A stretch of DNA of 42,612 nucleotides from UBA6821 sp044236545 (GTDB lineage: Bacteria > Verrucomicrobiota > Verrucomicrobiia > Chthoniobacterales > UBA6821), in contig JBIIGI010000013.1 of NCBI GenBank assembly GCA_044236545.1, positions 1-42,612 on the forward strand, in the 5' to 3' direction. Positions within the stretch are counted from its first letter, which is position 1, and every line of letters starts with the position of its first letter. The notes under the pieces were generated by a model. The model did no database searches. It saw only the letters and a list, made by a program, of their open reading frames with translations, and was not told the DNA's origin. Positions 32,738-40,275 of the stretch are shown piece after piece. The position numbers and the translations under genes are program-made.

Positions 32738-34726
32738 CTAAATTACCTCGAGGCCAATATCCTTCAAATAATCGAAGGTGTGGTCGTAGTAGGCTGGCTT
32801 GCGGGTGTGGTCAGCCTCATCACCGGGAGGAACAAAGATGGCCATCCCCTGACGGGCGCGAGTGAGAAGAACGCGATATGCGTTCAGTAGATATTGGCGC
32901 GTTTCCGATTTATGGACATTCGTCCACTTGTCTCCGCGGAAGGAATGGTAATTCCAATCCCGTGATCGAGACAAACGCAGGTCGGCATCCCAAGTCATGC
33001 AGACCCAATCTAGCTCAAGTCCCTGCACCTGAAACTCGGTGGCGGGGTCTTCCATGTAGAAGCTTGATCGAACGTCGGCAGAACCATTCAAAAACCAATG
33101 GATAGGATTGATTTCAAAACGCACATCAACGGCATGAGGCCTGAGGCGTTCGGCTCCCGAAGAAGCAACCAAGCCGAAACGTTCCGATCCGCGTGCTTTG
33201 CTCCGGATCCAATCTTTTGCCCTGGCCAGATCCTTCGTGATCACGATAGGGAATCGATCCCGGAGTAGTGAAAGCTGCTCCTTGGCCGTCGCCATTTCAC
33301 AATCCAAGACCGACTTCACAAACGCAGAGACGTTTTCGGCGCGGAAAGATCGCATCGAAACGGAGAGATGGAGGTCGGGGTCCTTGCAGATAGCCCTGAC
33401 ACCGGCCAGATGTGAAAGAGCATCACCTGCCGCATATTCCGAATCCGTGAGGTTGGGCGAAACATGAACATTCCAATCGGGGAAAGAACGCTGCACGGCA
33501 TCAAGCCATCCTGCGATGCCAGCTTCACCACGGTTGATTTCCTGACCGCCCCCGACCAAACAAATCACCACGGCCCAATCCTCATGTCGGTTCAGATAAG
33601 AGATCAAAAACTCCGGCTCGGATTGTTTGAAGTCGGGACGGTTCTTTTTTCGAGCCATAAAACCCGAGGTCATTTCCCTATTCCATGCACGCTGTGCTTC
33701 ATCAAAGATCACAACACGATCACTGGGAGGAGCATCACTTCTTAGCGCTTCATCACGGAAGTGGTGCACATTCTGAATGAAGGATTTCACCTTTTGGCCC
33801 ACTTCGCCCTTCCGGACTTTTTTCTGAACAGCCTTCAGTCGCTGGACTTCATCACGGGTCAGTGCTTCTCTCAGCACAGCAACAAGAGGGCCATTGCCGG
33901 AAAGAAAGACAGCCTGGGTTTGCTGATGCTCCTCCCGCTTCTTGGTGGCTACATTGAGGCCGACCAGCGTTTTTCCTGCACCGGGCACTCCCGTCACAAA
34001 GATGATGTGCTTTTCTCTCTGCCGTGCCGCCTGGTCGATCAAGTCCTCAACACGCCTGGAGGTAATCGCGAGATTTCGCGCTCCCGCATCATGACGGGAA
34101 ATAGCCTCTACCGAATGCCGTGCGTAAAGACTTTGTGCCGCCTCAATGATCGTAGGTGTGGGCTGATAAGGTGAACAAATCCAAGCCTCAGGGTCGATGG
34201 CTGGCGCCTCGATAGAGGAGCGGGCTTCTGTGATAAGGGAAAGAAGTCCCTCGGGGTTTGTGGTTATTGGTTCGTAGACCTGATCGGCGAAGGGCTTGCT
34301 TAACTCGCGCTGTCCCTGCTTCGCCTGAGTACAAATCAGGATCGGGATGATCGGCGCATGGTGGCTATCCCTGTGGAAGTTCTTCAGGTCGAGTGCGTAA
34401 TCCCAGACCTGATTGATTGCCTCTCGATGGAAGGAGCTTTCGCCAACCTTGAATTCCAAGACGAAGATACACCCGGCTGAGATGACAACCGCATCGATGC
34501 GACTTCCGATACGCGGCACATCGAATTCCAAACACAGATGGCCATCGATCCCCTGAAGGGATTTCTTAAGAATAGCGATTTCGCTGTTCCAGGCATCTTT
34601 TTGATCAGTCGAGTCAGCGAAGGGACTCTTACCAGAAAGCACGCCACGAATGTGATCGTTGCTTTGGGAAAGAAACGACGAGATCGACTCAGCGTAAAAT
34701 GCACTCGAGGAGGCTGAAGAGATCAT
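32738..34726 (-). CDS. PD-(D/E)XK nuclease-like plus DUF2075 helicase-like ATPase, candidate defence protein
   Basis: 662 residues from ATG 34726 (a GTG at 34741 would add five). The N-terminal 200 residues contain RIGSRIDAVVI and, 10 residues later, VLEFKVG, spaced like the D...(E)xK core of restriction-type nucleases. The rest is a DUF2075 superfamily 1-like ATPase: Walker A GVPGAGKTLVG near 245, Walker B VVIFDEAQRAWN, EFQVQGLELDWVCMTW and AYRVLLTRARQGMAIFVP as the late motifs with the arginine finger. Similar proteins occur in phage-defence and mobile regions; the present function is not known. A degenerate GGAACTCA repeat lies just upstream in sense direction. Confidence 0.75.
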   Translation of the reverse strand: MISSASSSAFYAESISSFLSQSNDHIRGVLSGKSPFADSTDQKDAWNSEIAILKKSLQGIDGHLCLEFDVPRIGSRIDAVVISAGCIFVLEFKVGESSFHREAINQVWDYALDLKNFHRDSHHAPIIPILICTQAKQGQRELSKPFADQVYEPITTNPEGLLSLITEARSSIEAPAIDPEAWICSPYQPTPTIIEAAQSLYARHSVEAISRHDAGARNLAITSRRVEDLIDQAARQREKHIIFVTGVPGAGKTLVGLNVATKKREEHQQTQAVFLSGNGPLVAVLREALTRDEVQRLKAVQKKVRKGEVGQKVKSFIQNVHHFRDEALRSDAPPSDRVVIFDEAQRAWNREMTSGFMARKKNRPDFKQSEPEFLISYLNRHEDWAVVICLVGGGQEINRGEAGIAGWLDAVQRSFPDWNVHVSPNLTDSEYAAGDALSHLAGVRAICKDPDLHLSVSMRSFRAENVSAFVKSVLDCEMATAKEQLSLLRDRFPIVITKDLARAKDWIRSKARGSERFGLVASSGAERLRPHAVDVRFEINPIHWFLNGSADVRSSFYMEDPATEFQVQGLELDWVCMTWDADLRLSRSRDWNYHSFRGDKWTNVHKSETRQYLLNAYRVLLTRARQGMAIFVPPGDEADHTRKPAYYDHTFDYLKDIGLEVI

Positions 34727-34748
34727 GGAACAAGAACTCACAGTTAAC

Positions 34749-34775
34749 TTCCTGATTTCCTCAGATCCAAATTAA
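34749..34775 (-). repeat. Intergenic GGAACTCA repeat, degenerate copy 11
   Basis: Minus-strand reading TTAATTTGGATCTGAGGAAA then TCAGGAA. It keeps the frame of the family (TTAAT, TGGA-CT-AGGAA-TCAGGAA) with several changes. With copy 10 it brackets the DUF2075 gene in inverted orientation. Confidence 0.6.
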
Positions 34776-34785
34776 AAACCTTCCG

Positions 34786-35304
34786 CTATACGGACATTTC
34801 CCTACTCCACTTGATCGCTTCCTTAAGAAGGGGCCGTTCTGAAGCAACCGTTGAACGGATCGCCGCGAGGCGGGTGCGGTAGTCGCTGATGAGCCGCAGG
34901 GCGTCTTCGCCCATCTCTTTCCCGGCAAAGAGTTCGTGGGAGGTGGCCGCGAAGTTCAAACCGATCTGGAGGTCGGTTGATGGCAGGGGGAACCCGAGAT
35001 CGATGTTGGAGAGCAGGAGCCGACGATCGGGATCTGTCGAGAAGGCACAGGCATCGACCATCCAGGTCGGGGAACTCTGCGGATCGAGATGGAGAACCTC
35101 GATCAGCTTCCGCTCGACGGCCCAGAACTCACGAAGCGTCTCCTCGCTCACGCCGAGCACACGCAGATGAATAATCTTTCGGAGAAACGACTCATACCCC
35201 TCGGGATAGCTCTCCAGCACCGGCAGACCGAATCGCTTCTGCACACCGGCAACCCACACCCCCGGCCTCCCCAATCTCTCCGCCATCATCTTCATGCTCT
35301 TCAT
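34786..35304 (-). CDS. Hypothetical protein, possibly MerR-like DNA-binding
   Basis: 172 residues. The start lies in an ATG-rich repeat (ATGAAGAGCATGAAGATGAT), so the first ten residues are uncertain. The block VAGVQKRFGLPVLESYPEGYESFLRKIIHLRVLGVSEETLREFWAVERKL looks like a winged-helix followed by a dimerisation helix, as in MerR-type regulators. The C-terminal half (DPQSSPTWMVDACAFSTDPDRRLLLSNIDLG) is unlike MerR effectors I know. It ends 60 nt before the DUF2075 gene and may be co-transcribed with it. Confidence 0.55.
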   Translation of the reverse strand: MKSMKMMAERLGRPGVWVAGVQKRFGLPVLESYPEGYESFLRKIIHLRVLGVSEETLREFWAVERKLIEVLHLDPQSSPTWMVDACAFSTDPDRRLLLSNIDLGFPLPSTDLQIGLNFAATSHELFAGKEMGEDALRLISDYRTRLAAIRSTVASERPLLKEAIKWSREMSV

Positions 35305-35309
35305 GGTGA
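35290..35309. repeat. CTTCATG short-period repeat, copy 1
   Basis: CTTCATGCTCTTCATGGTGA, over the start codon of the 172-residue gene. 19 of 20 bases match the copy at 36186-36205. Confidence 0.7.
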
Positions 35310-35352
35310 TTCTATCGCCGGGAGGAATGAACGCTAGGCATCAACTGCATAG

Positions 35353-35428
35353 CCACAAGATGCACAGAATGCACAAGAGGCCCTGAGCGCGACCCTTCTC
35401 CCCGTGTGACTCTTGTGCTTTTTGTGGA
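35353..35428. repeat. Inverted short-period repeat, CACAAGATG type
   Basis: The gap 35305-35518 has no gene. The left arm 35353-35379 is CCACAAGATGCACAGAATGC then ACAAGAG; the right arm 35409-35428 on the minus strand is TCCACAAAAAGCACAAGAGT. They could pair around a 29-nt loop. Downstream at 35438-35463 is CCCCTGCAGATCGCTAGAGC then CTAAACG, which recurs near 36213-36250. Confidence 0.6.
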
Positions 35429-35507
35429 CAAATACTTCCCCTGCAGATCGCTAGAGCCTAAACGCCTGTACGGTTTCATGGTTAGGAATCTACCAAACCA
35501 GCTAGGT

Positions 35508-35526
35508 CGTAGAGCGTCCTAGGCCT
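35508..35526. repeat. 19-bp exact repeat at the end of the first ParE-type toxin gene
   Basis: CGTAGAGCGTCCTAGGCCT. The identical 19 bp occur at 36607-36625, just past the end of the second, frameshifted toxin gene. Here it includes the toxin stop codon. Confidence 0.85.
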
Positions 35527-35830
35527 CTTCAATTCTTCCGATCCACCGTCTGTCATGCCGGGCGGCATGGAGAACCGCAAAGATGACGATCGCATCAGAT
35601 CTCAGGATGTAGAAAATCCGATACTTGAACCGTCGGGTGAGAACCCTGCGGACATCGGGGTTTGAGCGGAGGCTGGGATAGAGGAGCGGATTTTCAGAAG
35701 TCCGGTTAATCGCCGCGCGAACTTCCAAGACGAAATCTTTTCCCAGTCCGTCTTCAAGGCCCTCATACCAGAGGGCTCCCTCCAGTAGATCCTCCTCCGC
35801 TTCGTCGCGGATGATGACCCTGAGGGTCAT
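35519..35830 (-). CDS. ParE/RelE-family toxin
   Basis: 103 residues. VIIRDEAEEDLLEGALWYEGLEDGLG, then YPSLRSNPDVRRVLTRRFKYRIFYIL and VLHAARHDRRW, is the ParE pattern, with the basic and aromatic residues of this fold. ParE toxins poison gyrase; RelE relatives cut mRNA; which applies is not visible. Its ATG overlaps the antitoxin stop by four bases (ATGA). The stop codon lies inside a 19-bp sequence that recurs after the second toxin. Confidence 0.88.
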   Translation of the reverse strand: MTLRVIIRDEAEEDLLEGALWYEGLEDGLGKDFVLEVRAAINRTSENPLLYPSLRSNPDVRRVLTRRFKYRIFYILRSDAIVIFAVLHAARHDRRWIGRIEEA

Positions 35831-36063
35831 TTACCGAGTTTTGCAAGCAGGCGCGCCTCGACATCCTCCCACGAACTCCCGGCGTCAGGAGCCTTTCTGT
35901 ATGCGGCAAGGCGAGCATCCAGCAGGGCCTTCTCCGAGTCAGTCAGAGGGTGGGAGGAATCAGTCCAGATCTCGCGATCTAGCTCGAGCAGCCGAAGGCG
36001 CAACTCATCCCTATCCTCAACGGTCAGCTTCGGAAGCTCTTCGACGATCTCGGCAATGCCCAT
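35827..36063 (-). CDS. Addiction module component (PF09720-like antitoxin)
   Basis: 78 residues from ATG 36063 (MGIAEIVEELPKLTVEDRDE). LRLRLLELDREIWTDSSHPLTDSEKALLDARLAAYRK is the pattern of the putative addiction module component family, usually placed before a ParE-type toxin as here. The open frame reaches 36141, but the extra 26 residues have no homology pattern. It would bind and neutralise the following toxin. Confidence 0.83.
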   Translation of the reverse strand: MGIAEIVEELPKLTVEDRDELRLRLLELDREIWTDSSHPLTDSEKALLDARLAAYRKAPDAGSSWEDVEARLLAKLGK

Positions 36064-36185
36064 GATGTTATCCCTACGACTGGATCTCTTGGAAATCAAA
36101 CAAACATTGGATTCCAGCACCCTGCAGTTCGCTATTCGCACCTACAGGCCAACAGTCGAAAAGCCCAGCAGCCTTTATCCTGCTT

Positions 36186-36251
36186 CTTCATGTTCTTCAT
36201 GGTGAATTATTCCCCCTGCAGCTCACTAGAGTCTAAAAGGCTAGAGCCTAA
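36186..36251. repeat. CTTCATG repeat copy 2 and CTAGAG(C/T)CTAA repeats
   Basis: 36186-36205 is CTTCATGTTCTTCATGGTGA (see 35290). Next, 36213-36237 is CCCCTGCAGCTCACTAGAGT then CTAAA, and 36241-36250 CTAGAGCCTA; the same block, CTGCAG(N)TC(N)CTAGAGCCTAA, is at 35438-35463. So the same two repeats occur in the same order on both sides of the first ParE-type pair. Confidence 0.6.
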
Positions 36252-36280
36252 TTCCCCTTTCTCTCCCCCTCATGCCCCCC

Positions 36281-36577
36281 TCACGGACACTCAACCGGGC
36301 ACGCGGGCCTATCCGGTGCGGTGGAGAAGAAGTTCACCCCGCCCCACGGCGAGGGCTGAACATAGATCACCTCACGTGGAGCGATGATCACGGCGTTGCC
36401 ACGGCCGTCGGTGTTCACCGTGGCGAAGCCGCCGGAGTTGAAGTTATTGACCACCTGCTGACGGGAGACCCCGTCGCGCGGCGTGCTGAGCGCCTGCTGG
36501 ACGGCAACCGCCGTGGTCCGATCACCGGCATGCAACGAGCCAACCGCGAGGAATCCGAGGAGTAGATACGTTGTCAT
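36281..36577 (-). CDS. Small secreted protein of unknown function
   Basis: 98 residues from ATG 36577 (the ATG two codons upstream is possible). MTTYLLLGFLAVGSLHAGDR is a signal peptide with cleavage expected after HAG. The mature part (TTAVAVQQALSTPRDGVSRQ, NVNTDGRGNAVIIAPREVIYVQ-like strands) ends in CPVECP. I recognise no family. It lies between the two ParE-type pairs. Confidence 0.6.
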   Translation of the reverse strand: MTTYLLLGFLAVGSLHAGDRTTAVAVQQALSTPRDGVSRQQVVNNFNSGGFATVNTDGRGNAVIIAPREVIYVQPSPWGGVNFFSTAPDRPACPVECP

Positions 36578-36606
36578 AGGCACCCATCATCCCACACCCA
36601 CTGGGA

Positions 36607-36625
36607 CGTAGAGCGTCCTAGGCCT
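36607..36625. repeat. 19-bp exact repeat beyond the second ParE-type toxin gene
   Basis: CGTAGAGCGTCCTAGGCCT, identical to 35508-35526. It lies six bases outside the toxin stop codon. Confidence 0.85.
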
Positions 36626-36630
36626 AGAAA

Positions 36631-36925
36631 TTATTGGGAAGCAAGCTGGTCGATGATCCATTGAGGATCACGCCTGCAGTCTAGCACACGCCAGACGGAG
36701 ATGGTGTCTACTTCCAGAGAGTAGTAGACAGCATAGGGGAAACGCTTTGCCAGCAGGCGGTGGTATCCAAAGACTTCCCGATGGATTCCCGAAAAGAAGC
36801 AACGAGTCTATGTCCGAGAAAAGCGAATCGAGAAAGTAATCTCCGAGGCCGCGATCCTGAAGGTCGTAGAAGCAGTGACCCTCCAGCAGATCCCGCTCTG
36901 CGGGATCCGAGATGATAATGATCAC
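36631..36925 (-). pseudogene. ParE/RelE-family toxin, frameshifted
   Basis: Starts at GTG 36925, overlapping the antitoxin stop (GTGA). The first half reads IIIISDPAERDLLEGHCFYD and LGDYFLDSLFSDIDSLL in one frame. From about 36805 homology continues in the next frame: FSGIHREVFGYHRLLAKRFP, YAVYYSLEVDTISVWRVLDC and RRDPQWII, ending at TAA 36631. The length of 295 nt is one more than a multiple of three, so one extra base in the TTGCTTCTTTTCGGGA stretch is enough. The second half has the full ParE C-terminal pattern, so the loss is recent, or the site allows slippage. Confidence 0.85.
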
Positions 36926-37140
36926 GCGACGGCGTCCCGTATGCGGGCCTTGGCAACCGTCCAATCGGAGAAAGATACCTTCCCCTGCTCGTAAAGAGCC
37001 CGTGTCTCCTTGAGAGCATCACGATGCCAAGCCGGGGATGGAATCTGAGAGTCATCAGCTGTCAAATCCGCCCAGAGGGTTTCCAGCAAGCGGAGTTTCT
37101 CGTTTCTCGAGAGAGCCGAAACATCAAGCATGGCTGCCAT
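36922..37140 (-). CDS. Addiction module component (PF09720-like antitoxin), second copy
   Basis: 72 residues from ATG 37140 (ATG 37131 also possible). LDVSALSRNEKLRLLETLWA, then HRDALKETRALYEQGKVSFSDW, matches the same family as the protein at 35827-36063 but is not a close copy. Its partner toxin is frameshifted, so the antitoxin may now be solitary. Confidence 0.8.
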   Translation of the reverse strand: MAAMLDVSALSRNEKLRLLETLWADLTADDSQIPSPAWHRDALKETRALYEQGKVSFSDWTVAKARIRDAVA

Positions 37141-37172
37141 GGGGGAAAATTTAGTTCTGCAGGACCCTAAAA

Positions 37173-37340
37173 TCAACCAGCCAGTTTCTGCAACTGCTCC
37201 GCCAACGACGCACCGAGGGTCTTGACCTTGGCTTCCTGCTTGGGATCGACGAGGTGGCCGTCGGGGCCGAAGGCATCAAATGCCGAGGGGATCGCGATCT
37301 GGTCGGGGAGCACGGTGATGCCAAGGTTGCTGAAATTGGC
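37173..37340 (-). pseudogene. NADPH-dependent FMN reductase, C-terminal fragment
   Basis: FSNLGITVLPDQIAIPSAFD then AFGPDGHLVDPKQEAKVKTL is the C-terminal end of the NADPH-dependent FMN reductase family. The matching N-terminal end is at 38762-38986. The middle, which would include the E-Y-N flavin-binding loop, is missing. Homology fades near 37340, where the AT-rich insertion starts. GC content here is again that of the host. Confidence 0.82.
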
Positions 37341-37362
37341 TACTTGCCAACACACCGCACTC

Positions 37363-38007
37363 TTACGGCGTGGCAGAGGTATCAACGAAGCCCAAATCAC
37401 GTAAATAATCTTTAATTGATTGTTCTGCGCTCTGGGTATCTAGGCTTATAACCCGCTTCGTAAGGTCGGCATTTAATGTGTAGGAGGCTACCGTTGAGTA
37501 CTTATATGCAAACTGATATTGTTGACTAGTACTGCCCAAAACATCTTGATTCGCTGAATTATAATACGAAGAGGAGCGGGCGAGTGTTTTTGCGTAATAG
37601 CCAATCACAGAAGTTCGCGCTATTGCTCCGTAAGTGGCCACCCCGCTTATGGTTTCTGAATTAAACTGACCGTCAAGTGAGGCGAGTATGTAATATGACT
37701 TACCAATCCTAGCAAGCGCCGTTGACAATCCGCCATAAACTCCCCCAGAGCCATCATCGTAAACGAAATCTTCATAGGACCAAAAGGCTTTAGAAAAACG
37801 TGAAGCCCAAGTTCGAAAAGTGACTACGGAAGCATGATGCAACCCATCTGATGGAGAAACGCTGGGAATCAATAACACAATACCCTTCGAAGTCCAAGTT
37901 CCGGAACCAGAACCAGTGTTTCTTTCAACAAGGTTGTAAACAAGATTTTGCGCGGTAGCTGCACTTATCGATACAGCAAGCAATAGGAGGAGTAAGATGT
38001 GTTTCAT
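37363..38007 (-). CDS. Secreted protein of unknown function in AT-rich insertion
   Basis: 214 residues. Signal peptide MKHILLLLLLAVSISAATAQ, then a mature part rich in Ser, Tyr and Gly (LVYNLVERNTGSGSGTWTSK, YYAKTLARSSSYYNSANQ, QQYQFAYKYSTVASYTL). The motif EQSIKDYLRDLGF closes it. No family recognised. Composition is AT-rich compared with both flanks. With the next gene it sits within the broken FMN reductase gene. Confidence 0.7.
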   Translation of the reverse strand: MKHILLLLLLAVSISAATAQNLVYNLVERNTGSGSGTWTSKGIVLLIPSVSPSDGLHHASVVTFRTWASRFSKAFWSYEDFVYDDGSGGVYGGLSTALARIGKSYYILASLDGQFNSETISGVATYGAIARTSVIGYYAKTLARSSSYYNSANQDVLGSTSQQYQFAYKYSTVASYTLNADLTKRVISLDTQSAEQSIKDYLRDLGFVDTSATP

Positions 38008-38090
38008 GTTTATGATATAATAATACTGCAGTGCTTAGTCGGCAATAGTAACACGCAGTTGTTTGCCCAGGCAAGCAAAAATAAGTAAAC

Positions 38091-38729
38091 TCAATGAGGT
38101 GTAGATCTGCCTGATTGAAGATCGATCCACTGGACCCAATTCATTCCATTTGATGGGGTATCAAACAAGGAAGCTAATACCTCCGTGCTTTGTTCACTGA
38201 GATAATGAGATCTTTGATCGGCAATTTCAGCTAGGGCGTGAAGCTTCAGCGGCTCTTCCAACGTCAAAAGTTTTTGGTAAAGAATGTCCGCAATAGGATC
38301 AGAAAATTCATTGGAGATGAGTCGCCGCACCCAATTCTCAGTTTCTAGATCGTCGGCGAGCAATACTGCATACTCGACGGCCTTTCGCTGAGAATCTTCA
38401 TCCAATTGAGAAAGTGCTTCAAATAATCGGTGGGCGGTCTGAGTGGGAGTGTTGTTTTCCTCTGCAATAATCGCATCTAATGTGGGGCCCAATAACAACG
38501 GTGGCTTTCCACCGGCATCACGTGATGCAGGGGGTTGAGAGGAATTTTTGCGCAGGTGGTCTGAGGAAATATCGGCTAAACTCACATTGTTCCTACGAGA
38601 TGGAGATTCAAGAGATCTGCTTAGCAACGCAAAACTAAAAAAAATTGAAATGACAACCAGAAACAAAAAAATACCGATGGTGATGCTATAAATCTTTCCC
38701 TGAGCCATATGCTTTAAAAAAGCAAACAT
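38091..38729 (-). CDS. Membrane-anchored protein of unknown function in AT-rich insertion
   Basis: 212 residues from ATG 38729; ATG further in (MAQGKIY) is possible. One membrane helix, IYSITIGIFLFLVVISIFFS, is followed by a polar linker and a helical, acidic domain (AHRLFEALSQLDEDSQRKAV, DPIADILYQKLLTLEEPLKL) with a HEAT-like feel. No family recognised. It lies 83 nt upstream of the secreted-protein gene and both are AT-rich; they probably arrived together. Confidence 0.65.
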   Translation of the reverse strand: MFAFLKHMAQGKIYSITIGIFLFLVVISIFFSFALLSRSLESPSRRNNVSLADISSDHLRKNSSQPPASRDAGGKPPLLLGPTLDAIIAEENNTPTQTAHRLFEALSQLDEDSQRKAVEYAVLLADDLETENWVRRLISNEFSDPIADILYQKLLTLEEPLKLHALAEIADQRSHYLSEQSTEVLASLFDTPSNGMNWVQWIDLQSGRSTPH

Positions 38730-38761
38730 TTTAGTTCTATATAACACTCGGGAATACTTGG

Positions 38762-38986
38762 TTAAGTTATTAGGGAGAGGTCCTTGAGGCGCTGCACATC
38801 TGGGTGCATGTAGTGTGTGGCCTCGAGATCCTGATCGAAGAGCGGCATGGGGAAATCGCGCAGAGTGATCAGCGTCACCTCGGCGCCAGCCTCGCGTGCT
38901 CCCTCGGCGGCGAGGGCGGCGAGCTTCTGGTTGAAGGAATCACGTCGGAGACTGCCGCCGAAGGCAAGAATCCGGGGCTTGCTCAT
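38762..38986 (-). pseudogene. NADPH-dependent FMN reductase, N-terminal fragment
   Basis: MSKPRILAFGGSLRRDSFNQ then KLAALAAEGAREAGAEVTLI and LRDFPMPLFDQDLEA is the flavodoxin-like N-terminus of the FMN reductase family, with the GGSLRRDSFN phosphate loop. After LKDL it runs into AT-rich DNA and stops (SLIT then TAA). Together with 37173-37340 it shows that one gene was split and about 80-90 codons were lost. It starts 2 nt after the stop of the lipoprotein gene, so it was the last gene of that unit. Confidence 0.85.
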
Positions 38987-38988
38987 GG

Positions 38989-39507
38989 TTATCGGCGGAA
39001 AGAGCCGGAGCGTCCCCCTGCTCCGTGCCAGGAACCCGATCCGTCACTCCAGGAAGCGGTGCCGCCGCGGTATCCGGTCGCACTGCCGGAGCCGTCGCTC
39101 CAGGAGGCGGAGCCCCCACGGTAGCCCGTGGCGCTGCCCGAGCCATCGCTCCAAGAAGCTGATCCTCCGCGCGAGCCATAGGCGCTGCCGGTGCCGTCAT
39201 ACCAGGAACCGTGTCCTCCGTATGCGGTGTTGTAGTAACCGCCGCTATTGTAGGCGCCGTGATACTCCGCGCCGTTCACATACGTGCCGTGGTAGGCGGT
39301 GCCGGTGGCGCCGCGATAGTAGGTACTGCCGTAGTAGTCGGTGCTGGTGCCGTAATAGTAGCCGCCGTAGTAGCCGGGGCCGATCCATGCGTAGCCGGGG
39401 ACGACGGCGGGCGGGACGTAGGTGGACGGGCCGGCGTAGTAGCCGCTCGTGCAGCCTTCGAGAAGAAGGGCCGGAAGGATAAGGATGAGGGCGAGGAATT
39501 TGTTCAT
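38989..39507 (-). CDS. Lipoprotein with Gly/Ser/Tyr-rich tandem repeats
   Basis: 172 residues. Signal peptide MNKFLALILILPALLLEGC with a lipobox ending in Cys19. The mature part is Gly/Tyr/Ser-rich; near the C-terminus a 17-residue unit, GGSASWSDGSGSATGYR, occurs three times (the last incomplete), encoded by near-identical 51-bp DNA units around 39037-39172. It starts at an ATG that overlaps the DUF2092 stop by four bases. The likely place is the outer membrane or cell surface; function unknown. Confidence 0.8.
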   Translation of the reverse strand: MNKFLALILILPALLLEGCTSGYYAGPSTYVPPAVVPGYAWIGPGYYGGYYYGTSTDYYGSTYYRGATGTAYHGTYVNGAEYHGAYNSGGYYNTAYGGHGSWYDGTGSAYGSRGGSASWSDGSGSATGYRGGSASWSDGSGSATGYRGGTASWSDGSGSWHGAGGRSGSFRR

Positions 39508-40253
39508 CGGCGTGCGTCCTTGATCACGTCCGCAAAGGGAATTTCCTTCGCATTCGGGGGTTTGTGAAAGCGGAAGAGGCCGTCCGGGAGCCACGGATGG
39601 AGATTCCACCGCGAAAACTCGACGATGCTGCGCGGGAAGTTGGGGCGGTCGGTGAAGGTCACGGCCAGACGGCGGGGCAGGGCGCGCGATCCGGTCTCAA
39701 GCCAGATTTCCCAATTCACGCCGGGACTGCGGAATGCCAGATGGTCGCAGGGAATCCCGTCCACCCGGGTTTCTCCCACGACGACGGCGCTCTGCAGGCC
39801 GCGTGTTAGGGAGGCGTAGGGATCGTTCTTCAAAAGCGGCACGGCGGGGAGTCGCACACCGGTGTTCTTGCGAAGCCCCGAGAGCATTTCGTCGAGGTTG
39901 GCTGGCGCCTTGACGGTGGAGTAGACCGAGGCATGAGGTGCGAACACCGAGACGGAGGTGCCGTCATAAAAGAGATCCAACGGCGGCGCATCGCCGGCAT
40001 ACGTGGCACGCAGCCTGTCGGGACGGCGCATGGTGACTCTTCCCTCGGGGACGAGCGTGACGAACTGTCCGGTGACGGAGGGGACTTCCATCACGACACG
40101 GGAGCGGTAGGAGAATCCCTTCGCCTTGGTGAGTGAATCACTCATGCGCTTGAGCAGGGAGAGGGCGTTGGGATCGATGGATGAGGGAGTCGCCGCATCC
40201 AGTGTGCCGAGCGCCAGCAGGGCGGCGAGGGAGAAGAGCAGGGGTTTTTTCAT
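39504..40253 (-). CDS. DUF2092 periplasmic protein
   Basis: 249 residues. Signal peptide MKKPLLFSLAALLALGTLDA. The body fits DUF2092: GQFVTLVPEGRVTMRRPDRL, DLFYDGTSVSVFAPHASVYS, LPAVPLLKNDPYASL, and GIPCDHLAFRSPGVNWEIWL followed by LPRRLAVTF. The fold resembles LolA-type lipoprotein carriers, so it may bind a lipid or the lipoprotein encoded next to it; that is inference. Translationally coupled to the downstream lipoprotein gene. Confidence 0.82.
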   Translation of the reverse strand: MKKPLLFSLAALLALGTLDAATPSSIDPNALSLLKRMSDSLTKAKGFSYRSRVVMEVPSVTGQFVTLVPEGRVTMRRPDRLRATYAGDAPPLDLFYDGTSVSVFAPHASVYSTVKAPANLDEMLSGLRKNTGVRLPAVPLLKNDPYASLTRGLQSAVVVGETRVDGIPCDHLAFRSPGVNWEIWLETGSRALPRRLAVTFTDRPNFPRSIVEFSRWNLHPWLPDGLFRFHKPPNAKEIPFADVIKDARR

Positions 40254-40275
40254 CGCGGGTGGAGGTGTGTGGCGG

